From Cryobacterium gelidum (GTDB taxonomy: Bacteria; Actinomycetota; Actinomycetes; Actinomycetales; Microbacteriaceae): 64,000 nucleotides of DNA. This document shows, in pieces, positions 10,397 through 19,607 of this stretch (positions within the stretch are counted from its first letter, which is position 1; every line of letters starts with the position of its first letter). The translations under genes were made by a program, and so were the position numbers. The notes under the pieces are model-generated. The model searched no databases. It saw nothing but the letters and a program-made list of their open reading frames with translations, and was not told the DNA's origin. The stretch covers positions 310,001 to 374,000 of the forward strand of contig NZ_SOHL01000013.1 of assembly GCF_004403985.1 (NCBI RefSeq), given 5' to 3'.

Positions 10397-10797
10397 GGCT
10401 GTTGTTTCCAAAATTCTTCCAATCCGTCGTGAACGATGCGCACATCATCCGGTGTTCCAAATACTTCAAAGCGATAGAGGTGCGGCACCTTGCACTTGGC
10501 GGCGATGATGTCGCCAGCCAGGCAATAGGCCGTACCAAAATTCATGTTGCCTGCACCGATGACGCCGCGGATCAACGACCGATTGGTCTTGTTGTTCAAA
10601 AACTTGATGACCTGCTTGGGCACCGCCCCGCCCTCGCTGCCGCCACCGTAGGTGGGCACGCAGAGCACGTACGGCTCCTCGGCGACGAGTGGTTCCTCGC
10701 GCGCATAGAGGGGTATGCGCGCCGCCGGCCGACCGAGCTTTTCGACGAACCGACGGGTGTTGCCCGACGTGCTCGAAAAGTAAACGATGTCAGTCAT
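10393..10797 (-). CDS. nrdI: Flavodoxin-like NrdI
   Basis: A 134-residue flavodoxin-like protein. [15 protein letters not shown] is the FMN phosphate-binding loop, and [10 protein letters not shown] and [11 protein letters not shown] are the other flavin contacts typical of NrdI. It supplies the oxidant (superoxide) for assembling the dimanganese-tyrosyl cofactor in NrdF. It overlaps the GTG start of nrdE by 4 bases, indicating translational coupling. Confidence 0.95.
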   Translation of the reverse strand: MTDIVYFSSTSGNTRRFVEKLGRPAARIPLYAREEPLVAEEPYVLCVPTYGGGSEGGAVPKQVIKFLNNKTNRSLIRGVIGAGNMNFGTAYCLAGDIIAAKCKVPHLYRFEVFGTPDDVRIVHDGLEEFWKQQP

Positions 10798-10869
10798 CTA
10801 AAGTTGGCGATTCTGATCGGGCCAGGCATCCGGCGAGCGGGGGCCTGCTGGGCGGTGGAGTGGAGTGGC

Positions 10870-11103
10870 CTACGCCAGGCGAGCGGCGAGTGCGTTGATC
10901 TTGTCGGGACGAAAACCCGACCAGTGCTCTTCGTCGGTGATCACGACGGGCGCCTGCAGGTAGCCGAGAGCCTTGACGGCCTCCAGGGCATTTTCATCGA
11001 CCGAGAGGTCGAGCACTTCATACTCGATGCCCTTGTTGTCGAGGGCACGGTAGGTGGCCGTGCACTGCACGCAGGAGGGCTTCGTGTAAACGGTGATTGC
11101 CAT
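10870..11103 (-). CDS. nrdH: Glutaredoxin-like NrdH redoxin
   Basis: A 77-residue thioredoxin-fold electron donor for NrdE. The redox motif is CVQC (Cys11/Cys14) after MAITVYTKPS, and the C-terminal WSGFRPDKI is the NrdH signature that recognises thioredoxin reductase. The ATG is preceded by GAAAGG; an upstream in-frame extension lacks support. It is the first gene of the nrd operon, with regulatory sites in the 460 bases upstream. Confidence 0.95.
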   Translation of the reverse strand: MAITVYTKPSCVQCTATYRALDNKGIEYEVLDLSVDENALEAVKALGYLQAPVVITDEEHWSGFRPDKINALAARLA

Positions 11104-11264
11104 GGTTATGGCCTTTCTTATCAGCAGTTCAAGGGTAAATCTGTTCGACCTACTTCGCAAGTATGTTCTATATAACCTTGCGGTTAGCGAGAATATTCCG
11201 CCGTCAACCGGGAAGCACGGTGAGCAATTTTGGCGACAAGCTGTAGGGCCTGGCCAGAGTATTA

Positions 11265-11312
11265 ATACTACATCTTGTGATCAGAGTTCGATAGAGCCAC
11301 TACATGCAGTAA
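11265..11312 (-). promoter_or_regulatory. Pair of NrdR-box-like sites upstream of nrdHIEF
   Basis: ATACTACATCTTGTGA (11265-11280) and CCACTACATGCAGTAA (11297-11312) match the 16-bp NrdR consensus (ACACWATATATWGTGT) at about 12 and 10 positions. They start exactly 32 bp apart, the three-helical-turn spacing typical of paired NrdR boxes. The ATP/dATP-sensing repressor NrdR controls ribonucleotide reductase operons. Its gene is not in this window. Confidence 0.65.
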
Positions 11313-11326
11313 TTACAATTATGTAG

Positions 11327-11411
11327 TTATCCACCGACATTCCACATGTTACGCACAGCTCCCCGGCTTCAAACCGCCCGAATTCCGCGGAATCCGGCAT
11401 AGTTATCCACA
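11327..11411. promoter_or_regulatory. DnaA-box-like cluster
   Basis: TTATCCACA at 11403-11411 is a perfect DnaA box. TTATCCACC (11327-11335) has one mismatch and TTACGCACA (11349-11357) two, all on the same strand within 85 bp. They lie upstream of the nrd control region. No AT-rich unwinding element or dnaA/dnaN genes are nearby, so an origin is unlikely; regulation of nrd by DnaA is possible. Confidence 0.45.
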
Positions 11412-11502
11412 GGCATCACTGACGAGATAATTTTGCCTCTGGAATGGCATCCGGCGTGTCGGGCACCGGCCGGCTGCGAGCGTGCGGGTGAGCCAGCACA
11501 GA

Positions 11503-11542
11503 CAAAACGGGCCGGCCCCACGACTGTGGAGACCGGCCCGTT
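11503..11542 (-). terminator. Rho-independent terminator after chvE-like gene 1
   Basis: AACGGGCCGG (11506-11515) pairs with CCGGCCCGTT (11533-11542), with an inner CCAC/GTGG extension. On the minus strand the hairpin runs into TTTTGTC just past the substrate-binding protein stop. It ends the first sugar importer operon. Confidence 0.8.
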
Positions 11543-11563
11543 GGGTCAGCGGATGCTGCGTGC

Positions 11564-12655
11564 TTACTTGGTCAGCGGTGACAGCTTCGGGTCATTGGCG
11601 TAGGCCTCGGCCGCGTTGTCCTTTGTCACGATGACCGGCGGCAGCAGGTACGCGGGCACGATCTTGTTGCCGTTGTCGTAGGTGTCGTCGTTGGTCTCGG
11701 GAGTGCCGCCGGTCTGCAGCATCTTGACCATGTCAATGGCCTGCTTCACGAGAACGCGGGTGTCCTTGTTGATGGTGGAGTACTGCTCACCGGCCATGAT
11801 CGACTTGACCGACTCCACTTCGGAGTCCTGACCGGTGACCACGGGGATGGCCTTGCCTGCTGCCTTCACCGAGGTGATGATGGCACGGGCCAGGGTGTCG
11901 TTGGGCGAGAGCACGCCGTCGATGTCCTGGCTGCCGTAGGTGCTGGTCAGCAGCGAGTCCATGCGGCTCTGCGCGTTCTCCGGCTTCCAGTCGGCGGTCG
12001 CAGTCTGCTTGATGTCGGTCTGACCGGAGGCAACAACGAGCGTTCCGTCGTCGATCTTCGGCTGCAGCACGCTCATTGCCCCGTTGAAGAACACCGGCGC
12101 GTTGGCATCAGCGGAGTTGCCGGAGAACAATTCGATGTTGTACGGGCCCTCGGGCTTTTTCGCCGCGAGACCGTCAAGCAGGGCCTGGCCCTGCAACTCG
12201 CCCACCTTGAAGTTGTCGTAGGCCACGTAGTAGTCGACGTCATCGGTATTCAGGATGAGACGGTCGTAGGCGATGACAATGGCACCAGCATCATGGGCGT
12301 CCTTGACCTGCGTGCCGAGCTGGCCGCCGTCCTGGGCGCCGACGATGATGACCTTGGCTCCGTTGGTGACCATGGCCGACATCTGATCCTGCTGGTCTTT
12401 CACCGTTGTAGACGCTCCAGCGTACTGCACGTCGCCCTTGAACCCGGCCTCTTTGAGACCGTCCTCGAACAGCCCCCCAGCGAGAACCCAGTTCTCGCTG
12501 GTCTTCGAGGGAAGGGCTACGCCGATGACGGAGTCAGCCGGGAAGCCGACCGCGGCACTGCCGTCACCGGCCGTCTCGGGCGCTCGGCTCGAGCAGCCGG
12601 AGAGCGCCATGAGCGCTACTGCGGCCATCGCTGTGACCGTGAGAATTTTTCGCAT
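11564..12655 (-). CDS. chvE: Sugar ABC importer substrate-binding lipoprotein (ChvE-like), copy 1
   Basis: A 363-residue periplasmic-binding-protein type 1 (ribose/xylose-binding) fold lipoprotein. The signal peptide MRKILTVTAMAAVALMALSG ends at lipobox Cys. Ligand-site-like segments include IAYDRLI, SGNSADANA and TGQDSEVE. The ATG has GAAAG upstream; an in-frame extension to 12745 is not supported. It follows its permease by 90 bases, giving the order ATPase-permease-binding protein. With the AraR-like operator ahead of the unit, L-arabinose or a related pentose is the likely ligand, though ChvE-type proteins bind several monosaccharides. Confidence 0.88.
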   Translation of the reverse strand: MRKILTVTAMAAVALMALSGCSSRAPETAGDGSAAVGFPADSVIGVALPSKTSENWVLAGGLFEDGLKEAGFKGDVQYAGASTTVKDQQDQMSAMVTNGAKVIIVGAQDGGQLGTQVKDAHDAGAIVIAYDRLILNTDDVDYYVAYDNFKVGELQGQALLDGLAAKKPEGPYNIELFSGNSADANAPVFFNGAMSVLQPKIDDGTLVVASGQTDIKQTATADWKPENAQSRMDSLLTSTYGSQDIDGVLSPNDTLARAIITSVKAAGKAIPVVTGQDSEVESVKSIMAGEQYSTINKDTRVLVKQAIDMVKMLQTGGTPETNDDTYDNGNKIVPAYLLPPVIVTKDNAAEAYANDPKLSPLTK

Positions 12656-12745
12656 GTCAATCACTTTCTGTTCGTTGATGTACAGGACTTGGCGGAAGGG
12701 AATAGGGAAACTCATCAGACCGGTGGCGTTACGGAACGCGGGCAC

Positions 12746-14059
12746 TCAGTTGGAGGGCAGGTCGGCTGGCCGAGAGGTCTCCGATGCGCCGGCATCCGGT
12801 CGCACCACGGGCGGCGGTGTTGACGGGTCGGTGACCTTGCGCTTGCGGGTGAGGAGACCGATAATCGACGGCCGACCCTGGCTCTTGTTCCAGACGTCCA
12901 CTCCAACGGCCGCCAGCAGCACCATGCCCTTGATGATCTGCACCAGGTCGGAGCCCACGCCGAGCAGCTGTAGCCCGTTGTTCAACACCGCCATCACCAA
13001 ACCACCAACGATGGAACCGATGACGGTGCCGATCCCGCCCGACACCGCGGCGCCACCGATGAAGACCGCGGCAATCGCGTCGAGTTCCCAGCTGAGGCCG
13101 TCTTGCGGGCCGGATGCCCCGGCCCGGGCTACGAAGATCATACCGGCCAGGGCGGACAGGATCGACATGTTCATCATGACGAGAAAATCCACTCGCCGTG
13201 AGTTGACTCCGGAGAGTTCCGCGGCGAGTTTGTTGCCGCCGACCGCGTAAATGTGGCGGCCGAGGATGGTGTTGCGGGTGACGAAACTGTAGAACAGCAC
13301 GAGCACGCCGAGGATGATGCCCGACACCGGGAAGCTGGTGCCCACCCGGCCGCCAGCGAATAGGAAAGTCGCGTAGATGACAACAGCGTCGAGGAGTCCG
13401 ATCTTGACCAGGCTGGCCCAGAGCGGAGAGGAATCCGAGTGCATCGTCTTCTGCACCTGCCTGGCCCGCCACTCCCGCACGGCAATGGCGATGGCGATGG
13501 CGAATCCGAGCAGCAGAGTGAGGTTGTTGTATCCAGTGGTCGGACCCACCTCCGGCAGGTATCCGGCACCGATGACGGTGAAGCCCTCTGGAACGGGCAC
13601 CGTGTTGGCGTTACCGAAGAATTGGTTGCCACCACGGAAAATGAGCATGCCAGCCAGGGTGACAATGAAGGCTGGCACGCCGATGTAGGCCACCCAGAAT
13701 CCTTGCCAGGCCCCGATCGCTGCGCCAACCAGGAGGCCGAAAAGCAGCGCCAGTGGCCAGGGGAAGTTCCACTGCGACATAGACGTGGCCACCACGATGC
13801 CGGCGAACGCTGCAACCGATCCAACCGATAGGTCAATGTGACCGGCGATGATCACCATGACCATGCCGATGGCCAGGATCAAAATGTAGGAGTACTGGCT
13901 CACCAGGTTGATCAGGTTGCCCGGAGAGAGCGTGAGCCCACCGGTCAAAATCTGAAACAGCGCAATGATGGCGATCAGGCTGAAGAGAATGCCGAACTGA
14001 CGAATATTACTGCCGAAGATCGACTTGCGTTTCTCGGTCGTGGTTGTGTTGCCGCTCAT
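12746..14059 (-). CDS. mmsB: Sugar ABC importer permease (GguB/MmsB-like), copy 1
   Basis: A 437-residue membrane protein of the BPD_transp_2 (CUT2) family with roughly ten or more hydrophobic segments. [15 protein letters not shown] is the conserved motif of ribose/xylose/multi-sugar permeases, and [13 protein letters not shown] the second one. A proline- and charge-rich cytoplasmic tail follows the last helix. It overlaps the ATPase gene by 4 bases (ATGA). It forms the membrane channel of importer copy 1. Confidence 0.92.
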   Translation of the reverse strand: MSGNTTTTEKRKSIFGSNIRQFGILFSLIAIIALFQILTGGLTLSPGNLINLVSQYSYILILAIGMVMVIIAGHIDLSVGSVAAFAGIVVATSMSQWNFPWPLALLFGLLVGAAIGAWQGFWVAYIGVPAFIVTLAGMLIFRGGNQFFGNANTVPVPEGFTVIGAGYLPEVGPTTGYNNLTLLLGFAIAIAIAVREWRARQVQKTMHSDSSPLWASLVKIGLLDAVVIYATFLFAGGRVGTSFPVSGIILGVLVLFYSFVTRNTILGRHIYAVGGNKLAAELSGVNSRRVDFLVMMNMSILSALAGMIFVARAGASGPQDGLSWELDAIAAVFIGGAAVSGGIGTVIGSIVGGLVMAVLNNGLQLLGVGSDLVQIIKGMVLLAAVGVDVWNKSQGRPSIIGLLTRKRKVTDPSTPPPVVRPDAGASETSRPADLPSN

Positions 14060-15606
14060 ATGCTGCGCACCTTCTTCTTGGCAGAGGTCATGCTTTTCAT
14101 CAGGGTTTCCGGGTCGGCGTCTGCGCCGTCAATGCAGTCGGTGATGGCGCCTTCGAAGATTGTGTAGATGCGGTCGGCCAGGCCGAGCAATTCCGGCAAC
14201 TCAGACGAGATCAGGATCACGCCCTTGCCCTGGGCGGCCAGGGCCTGGATGATCCCGTAGATCTCGTATTTGGCCCCGACATCGATGCCGCGGGTGGGTT
14301 CGTCCAGAATCAGGATGTCGGGGTCGGTAAACATCCATTTGGCCAACACCACTTTTTGCTGGTTACCACCAGACAGCTTGCTCACCCCCATCTCAACGTT
14401 GGGGGTCTTGATGCGAAGGTTTTTGCGGTACTCCTCGGCGATCGAGTACTCCTTGGCGTCGTTCACCACCGGTCCGGCCGAGATCTTCGAGAGCTTGGCC
14501 GAGACGACGGAGCGCTTGATATCGTCGAGCAGGTTGAGCCCGAGTGCTTTGCGGTCCTCGCTGACATAGGCGAGGCCGTGCTCGATCGCCTCGCCCACGT
14601 TGCGCAGCACGATCTCCTTGCCGTCTTTGAAGATGCGGCCCGAGATGAAGTTGCCGTAGGAGCGGCCGAAGATACTCATGGCGAGCTCCGTGCGCCCGGC
14701 ACCCATTAGCCCGGCAATGCCGACGATCTCACCGGTGCGCACGGTGAGGGTGGACCCTTTCACGACCATCCGCTCGGATACCTGCGGGTGCTGCACGGTC
14801 CAATCGCGCACCTCGAAGAACACCTCACCAATCTGTGGAGTGCGGTCGGGAAACCGACCCTCCAGGCTGCGTCCGACCATTCCGCGAATGATGCGGTCTT
14901 CGTTGACGCCGTCGGCGGCGATATCGAGGGTCTCGATCGCGCGGCCGTCACGAATGATCGTGATCGAGTCGGCGATCTGCTCGATCTCATTGAGCTTGTG
15001 CGAGATCATGATCGAACTGATGCCCTTGCCCTTGAGCCCGCGGATGAGGTCGAGCAGGTGCTGGGAGTCTGCCTCGTTGAGCGCAGCGGTTGGCTCGTCG
15101 AGGATGAGCACCTTGACCGATTTGTTGAGCGCCTTGGCGATCTCAACCAGCTGCTGCTTGCCGACACCGATGTTCTTGACCTGTGTGTCCGGATCGTCAC
15201 GCAGGCCAACCCTGGCGAGCAGTTCGTAGGCTGTGCGCTTGGCGCCAATCCAGTCGATGGCACCCCACTTGGTGGGCTCATTGCCCAGGAAGATGTTCTC
15301 GGTGATCGAGAGCTCCGGAATGAGCGCAAGTTCCTGGTGAATGATGGCGATGCCCGCGGCTTCGCTCGAGCGGATGTCTTTGAATCGCATCTCGGCGCCC
15401 TGGAAGATGATGTCGCCCGAGTACGAGCCGTATGGGTAAACCCCGGAGAGCACCTTCATGAGCGTGGACTTGCCGGCACCGTTCTCGCCGCAGATCGCGT
15501 GGATCTCTCCGGCTAGGACGGTGAGCGACACATCGGACAACGCTTTCACACCGGGAAACTCCTTGGTGATGGAGCGCATCTCAAGAATTACGTGTTCAGC
15601 CGCCAT
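14056..15606 (-). CDS. mmsA: Sugar ABC importer duplicated ATPase (GguA/MmsA-like), copy 1
   Basis: A 516-residue protein with two ABC domains. The N-terminal domain has Walker [10 protein letters not shown] (40-48) and [13 protein letters not shown]. The C-terminal half keeps LSGGNQQK and [14 protein letters not shown] but has a degenerate Walker A ([10 protein letters not shown]), as usual in CUT2 ATPases. The ATG ([10 protein letters not shown]) is preceded by GAGGAG at good spacing; an upstream extension was rejected. It is the first gene of the unit, and an AraR-like palindrome lies 27 bases upstream. Confidence 0.93.
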   Translation of the reverse strand: MAAEHVILEMRSITKEFPGVKALSDVSLTVLAGEIHAICGENGAGKSTLMKVLSGVYPYGSYSGDIIFQGAEMRFKDIRSSEAAGIAIIHQELALIPELSITENIFLGNEPTKWGAIDWIGAKRTAYELLARVGLRDDPDTQVKNIGVGKQQLVEIAKALNKSVKVLILDEPTAALNEADSQHLLDLIRGLKGKGISSIMISHKLNEIEQIADSITIIRDGRAIETLDIAADGVNEDRIIRGMVGRSLEGRFPDRTPQIGEVFFEVRDWTVQHPQVSERMVVKGSTLTVRTGEIVGIAGLMGAGRTELAMSIFGRSYGNFISGRIFKDGKEIVLRNVGEAIEHGLAYVSEDRKALGLNLLDDIKRSVVSAKLSKISAGPVVNDAKEYSIAEEYRKNLRIKTPNVEMGVSKLSGGNQQKVVLAKWMFTDPDILILDEPTRGIDVGAKYEIYGIIQALAAQGKGVILISSELPELLGLADRIYTIFEGAITDCIDGADADPETLMKSMTSAKKKVRSI

Positions 15607-15632
15607 TGGTTGCTCCTCAGGTAGCGCAAAAT

Positions 15633-15646
15633 TGTGACCGTTCACA
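15633..15646 (-). promoter_or_regulatory. AraR-like operator upstream of importer copy 1
   Basis: TGTGACCGTTCACA is a near-perfect 14-bp palindrome with a central CG, the LacI-family operator style. The identical 14-mer occurs upstream of araB. Confidence 0.65.
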
Positions 15647-15771
15647 GCGTACTAAATGGTGGCCTTGCTGCTTACCGCTGTCAAGATTTCTTAGTAACGC
15701 TTGGATAACAGGAGCCGGAAGTCAGTGCCGGTCACGTCAAATGAAGGATTGGACCGCGCCACACTAGAGCA

Positions 15772-16581
15772 ATGCCCATTCTCAACAAAGACATGACCCT
15801 GTGCATCTCGCTGTCGGCACGGCCCAGCAATATCGGCACTCGCTTCCACAATTATCTCTATGAGGAACTCGGTCTGAACTACATTTACAAGGCGTTCGCC
15901 CCTGTCGATCTCGCCGATGCCATCGCGGGCGTTCGCGGGCTGGGTATCCGCGGTTGTGCGGTGTCGATGCCGTACAAGGAAGACGTGATTGCCCTCGTCG
16001 ACGAGATGGATGCCTCGGCGCAGGCCATCGACTCGGTAAACACCATCGTGAACGACAACGGTCGACTGCGGGCCTACAACACCGATTACACCGCTGTTCG
16101 CCGGTTACTTGCCCAGCACGACATCTCCCCCGAGCTTTCAGTTCTGGTTCGCGGCAGCGGCGGCATGGCCAAGGCCGTCACGGCTGCACTACGCGACGCG
16201 GGATTTCGAAACGGCACGATCGTCGCGCGCAACGAGGTGACCGGACAAGCTCTCGCCGCTCTCTACGGCTACGCCTGGGCACCACGGGTCGGTGCTCTGA
16301 CAGCTGACCTCCTGGTCAACGTCACCCCGCGGGGAATGGCGCCCGATGAAGCGCGCTTGTCCTTTCGCACCGAAACCATTGCGGCTGCGCTGGTGGTCTT
16401 CGATGTCGTCGCCTCCCCTTCGGAAACGCAGCTCATTCGCGTTGCTCGAGCGGCGGGCAAGCCCGTCATCACCGGCGCCGAAGTCGTGGCGCTACAGGCA
16501 GAGGAGCAGTTCGTTCTCTACACGGGTATCCGGCCGACCCCCGACCAGATCCAGAGAGCCGCGGCATTTTCCCGCGACTAG
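15772..16581 (+). CDS. Shikimate dehydrogenase-like protein
   Basis: A 269-residue protein of the AroE/YdiB family. SLSARPSNIGTRFHNYLY takes the place of the substrate-binding SxS region; AVSMPYKEDV and NTDYTAV hold the catalytic Lys and Asp. RGSGGMAKA is the NAD(P)-binding loop, with R instead of the usual first glycine. These features fit the HI0607-type shikimate-dehydrogenase-like (SdhL) subfamily more than housekeeping AroE, so a quinate or other substrate is possible. It is transcribed against its neighbours and sits alone between two sugar importer operons. Confidence 0.82.
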   Translation: MPILNKDMTLCISLSARPSNIGTRFHNYLYEELGLNYIYKAFAPVDLADAIAGVRGLGIRGCAVSMPYKEDVIALVDEMDASAQAIDSVNTIVNDNGRLRAYNTDYTAVRRLLAQHDISPELSVLVRGSGGMAKAVTAALRDAGFRNGTIVARNEVTGQALAALYGYAWAPRVGALTADLLVNVTPRGMAPDEARLSFRTETIAAALVVFDVVASPSETQLIRVARAAGKPVITGAEVVALQAEEQFVLYTGIRPTPDQIQRAAAFSRD

Positions 16582-16594
16582 CCACTGCGACCAA

Positions 16595-16628
16595 AACAGG
16601 CCGGAACGCCCATGCGTTCCGGCCTGTT
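16595..16628. terminator. Bidirectional terminator
   Basis: AACAGGCCGGAACGC and GCGTTCCGGCCTGTT form a perfect 15-bp stem with a 4-base loop. It lies between the convergent shikimate-dehydrogenase-like gene and permease copy 2. On the minus strand it runs into TTTTGG, so it is stronger in that direction. Confidence 0.8.
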
Positions 16629-16657
16629 CTGCGTCTGACGCGGCTCGTGCAGTGCGG

Positions 16658-17887
16658 TCAGCGACCGCCGGAGCGCCGCTTGTTGTAGACGTCGAAGGCC
16701 ACAGCGAGAAGCAATACGAGGCCCTTCACTGCCTGCTGCCACTCGATGCCAATGCCGAGAATCGACATGCCGTTGTTGAGCACACCGATGATCAAGCCGC
16801 CGATGATGGCGCCGCCGACAGTACCGATACCGCCCTGCACGGCAGCACCGCCAATGAAGGCAGCGGAGATGGCCTCGAGTTCGAAACCGTCACCGGCTTT
16901 CGGTCCGGCCAGGTTGAGGCGGGCGGTGAAGATGAGGCCCGCGAGGGCGGCGAGAATTCCCATGTTCACGAACAGGTAGAAGTCCACCTTGCGGTTCTTG
17001 ATACCCGAGAGTTCCGCCGCGTGGCGGTTGCCACCGATCGCGTAGATGTGACGACCGAATACCGTGCGGTTCATGACCACGCCGTAGATCAGCACGAGCA
17101 CGGCGAGCACGATCAGTGTCACCGGGATGCCCTTGTAGCTGGCCAGGGCGTACGCGAAGAAGCCGAGCGCCGCGGTGATGAGTACGAGCTTGGCCACGAA
17201 CCAAACGAGGGGCTCGACCTCCTGGCCGTACTTGGCCCGACCGAGGCGGGTGCGCACCTGCTGCACAATCAAGGCGATCACGGCGATCACGCCGACCCCG
17301 AGGGTGAGCGGGTCGAGGTCGAACTCGCCGAACACGTCAGTGAGGAAGCCGTTGCCCAGCGCGCGGTACTCTGCCGGGAAGGAGCCGATATTCGAGTTTC
17401 CCAGCACAACGAGTGCGAGGCCACGGAAGATCAGCATTCCGGCCAGGGTCACGATGAAGGCCGGGATACCCACGTAGGCGATCCAGAAGCCTTGCCAGAC
17501 GCCCACGAGCGCGCCGATGCCGAGGGACATGATGATGGCAAGCCACCACGGCAAGCCCCACTGCACGGCAAAGACACCGGAACACGCACCGACGAAGGCC
17601 GCCACCGATCCGACCGACAGGTCGATGTGGCCCGCGACGATCACCATCACCATCCCAATCGCGAGAACGAGGATATAGCCGTTCTGCACGATCAAGTTGG
17701 AGATATTCTGCGGGCGCAAGAGGATGCCGTCGGTCAGGAAAGTGAACAACACCACCACCAGAACGAGGGCAATGAAAATACCGTTCTTTCCGAGGTCGGC
17801 CAGTACGTGGCTTAGCCAGGAAGCAGTCTTGTTCTCCCTCGGGTTGACCACGCCTCCCGTGGCCGGCGTGGTCTCTTGGTCACTCAT
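16658..17887 (-). CDS. mmsB: Sugar ABC importer permease (GguB/MmsB-like), copy 2
   Basis: A 409-residue CUT2 permease. [15 protein letters not shown] and FIGGAAVQGGIGT are the conserved motifs, shared with copy 1 at 12.7-14.1 kb, but the sequences between them differ considerably. It has about ten hydrophobic segments and a basic C-terminus (YNKRRSGGR). It is the last gene of the second importer operon, 30 bases after its ATPase, and probably carries arabinose or a related monosaccharide. Confidence 0.92.
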   Translation of the reverse strand: MSDQETTPATGGVVNPRENKTASWLSHVLADLGKNGIFIALVLVVVLFTFLTDGILLRPQNISNLIVQNGYILVLAIGMVMVIVAGHIDLSVGSVAAFVGACSGVFAVQWGLPWWLAIIMSLGIGALVGVWQGFWIAYVGIPAFIVTLAGMLIFRGLALVVLGNSNIGSFPAEYRALGNGFLTDVFGEFDLDPLTLGVGVIAVIALIVQQVRTRLGRAKYGQEVEPLVWFVAKLVLITAALGFFAYALASYKGIPVTLIVLAVLVLIYGVVMNRTVFGRHIYAIGGNRHAAELSGIKNRKVDFYLFVNMGILAALAGLIFTARLNLAGPKAGDGFELEAISAAFIGGAAVQGGIGTVGGAIIGGLIIGVLNNGMSILGIGIEWQQAVKGLVLLLAVAFDVYNKRRSGGR

Positions 17888-17917
17888 TGGGTTTCTCCTT
17901 TTCCGCTAGCGCCGGCG

Positions 17918-19447
17918 CTAGCGGGCCTTTTCCATGGTCATGTGCTTGATGAGAGTCTCCGGGGTGGCGCTTTCAATCGGGAATTCCCCGGTGATGGCGC
18001 CCTCGGCCAGGGTGTAAATTCGGTCGCAGATTCCGAGCAGTTCCGGCAGTTCCGAGGAGATGACGATCACGCCCTTGCCGGCCGCGGCGAGTTTGTTGAT
18101 GATCGTATAGATCTCATATTTCGCCCCGACGTCAATACCGCGGGTCGGCTCGTCGAGAATCAGCACGTCGGGGTTGGAATAGATCCACTTCGACAACACC
18201 ACCTTCTGCTGGTTACCACCGGAGAGCTTGCCGGTCTTCACGAGCACGTTTGGAGCCTTGATGTTCATGCTGGCGCGGTATTCGTTGGCGACCTGATACT
18301 CCTCGTTGTCGTTCACGAGGCCGTTTCGCACGAGTCGGTGGAGCGCCGCCATCGAAATGTTGCGCTTGATGTCCTCGATCAAGTTGAGACCGAAGGTCTT
18401 GCGATCCTCGGTCGCGTAGGCCAGGCCGTTGTCGATGGCCTCGGTCACGGTGCGGGTCCTGATCTCCACGCCGTGCTTGAAAACCTTGCCGCTGATCCGG
18501 CTGCCATACGAGCGCCCAAACAAACTCATCGCGAATTCGGTGCGGCCAGCTCCCATGAGTCCGGCAATCCCCACGATCTCCCCAGCGCGCACGTTGAGGT
18601 TGACGTGGTCGACCATCATGCGGGTCGTGTCTTGCGGGTGGAAGGCGGTCCAGTCCTCCACCCGGAGAATCTCTGCCCCGATGTCGGGGGTGTGATCCGG
18701 GTAGCGGTGTTCGAGGTCCCGACCAACCATGTCCTTGATGATGCGCTCTTCGGTGACATCGTCCTTGGCGATGGTCTCGATGGCCCGGCCGTCTCGAATG
18801 ACCGTGACGGAGTCGGAGACTTTCTTGATCTCGTTGAGCTTGTGGCTAATGATGATCGAGGTGATGCCCTGGCCCTTGAGGTGCAGAATGAGGTCGAGCA
18901 GGTGGTCGGAGTCGTCATCGTTGAGCGCCGCCGTTGGCTCGTCCAGAATCAGCAGTTTCACCCGTTTGGAGAGGGCTTTGGCGATTTCGACGAGCTGCTG
19001 CTTGCCGACACCGATGTCCATGATGCGGGTCGTCGGGTTTTCTTTCAACCCCACGCGTGCAAGAAGCTTCGCAGCCTCTGAGTTGGTTTCGTTCCAGTCG
19101 ATAAGACCCAACGCGCCTCGTTGCTCGTTGTTCAGAAAGATATTCTCTGCAATGGAGAGGTAGGGGCTGAGGGCGAGCTCCTGGTGGATGATCACGATCC
19201 CCTTGGCCTCGGAGTCGCTGATGCTCTTGAACTCAACGATCTCGTCCTCGAAGACGATGTCTCCCGTGTAGGTACCGTGTGGGTAGACGCCGCTGAGCAC
19301 CTTCATCAGGGTTGATTTTCCGGCACCGTTTTCGCCGCAAATGGCGTGCACCTCGCCACGACCGACGTCGAGCGTCACCGCGGAGAGTGCTTTTACGCCG
19401 GGAAACGTCTTGGTGATGCCGCGCATCTCAAGGATGTTCGTGGTCAC
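17918..19447 (-). CDS. mmsA: Sugar ABC importer duplicated ATPase (GguA/MmsA-like), copy 2
   Basis: A 509-residue twin-ABC ATPase. Walker A is GENGAGKST in the first domain, [13 protein letters not shown] its Walker B; LSGGNQQK and [13 protein letters not shown] lie in the second. The start GTG ([10 protein letters not shown]) has AAGAAGG 7-8 bases before it. A longer in-frame version would cover an intercistronic hairpin and is rejected. It powers importer copy 2 and is separated from its binding-protein gene by a strong stem-loop. Confidence 0.92.
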   Translation of the reverse strand: MTTNILEMRGITKTFPGVKALSAVTLDVGRGEVHAICGENGAGKSTLMKVLSGVYPHGTYTGDIVFEDEIVEFKSISDSEAKGIVIIHQELALSPYLSIAENIFLNNEQRGALGLIDWNETNSEAAKLLARVGLKENPTTRIMDIGVGKQQLVEIAKALSKRVKLLILDEPTAALNDDDSDHLLDLILHLKGQGITSIIISHKLNEIKKVSDSVTVIRDGRAIETIAKDDVTEERIIKDMVGRDLEHRYPDHTPDIGAEILRVEDWTAFHPQDTTRMMVDHVNLNVRAGEIVGIAGLMGAGRTEFAMSLFGRSYGSRISGKVFKHGVEIRTRTVTEAIDNGLAYATEDRKTFGLNLIEDIKRNISMAALHRLVRNGLVNDNEEYQVANEYRASMNIKAPNVLVKTGKLSGGNQQKVVLSKWIYSNPDVLILDEPTRGIDVGAKYEIYTIINKLAAAGKGVIVISSELPELLGICDRIYTLAEGAITGEFPIESATPETLIKHMTMEKAR

Positions 19448-19545
19448 GTGAGCACCTTCTTCATTCCTCTTGTGAATGGTCGATATTGGCAGCGATCTCG
19501 CGAGAAAGCGCGATCTCGGCAGCCGGCAGAAAATCTGTATGGCAG

Positions 19546-19581
19546 AACGGTCGGTGGGGTACAACTACCCCACCGACCGTT
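19546..19581 (-). repeat. Perfect intercistronic stem-loop after binding-protein gene
   Basis: AACGGTCGGTGGGGT and ACCCCACCGACCGTT pair over 15 bp with a 6-base loop. It lies between the binding-protein stop and the ATPase start, without an adjoining U-run on the minus strand. It probably stabilises the upstream mRNA or causes partial termination, so that binding protein exceeds the membrane components. Confidence 0.75.
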
Positions 19582-19607
19582 GTGCAGAGTTTGAAACAGG
19601 GTGGAAA

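Noticed and set aside
11327..11411. Replication origin
   Set aside because: Only three DnaA-like boxes, no AT-rich unwinding region and no dnaA, dnaN or rpmH nearby.
15633..15646. CRP/GlxR binding site
   Set aside because: CRP-type sites need six bases between TGTGA and TCACA; here there are four with a central CG, which suits a LacI-family protein.
16346..17815. 489-codon plus-strand frame over permease copy 2
   Set aside because: Extremely His/Asp/Glu-rich mirror of a membrane protein, not a real acidic protein.
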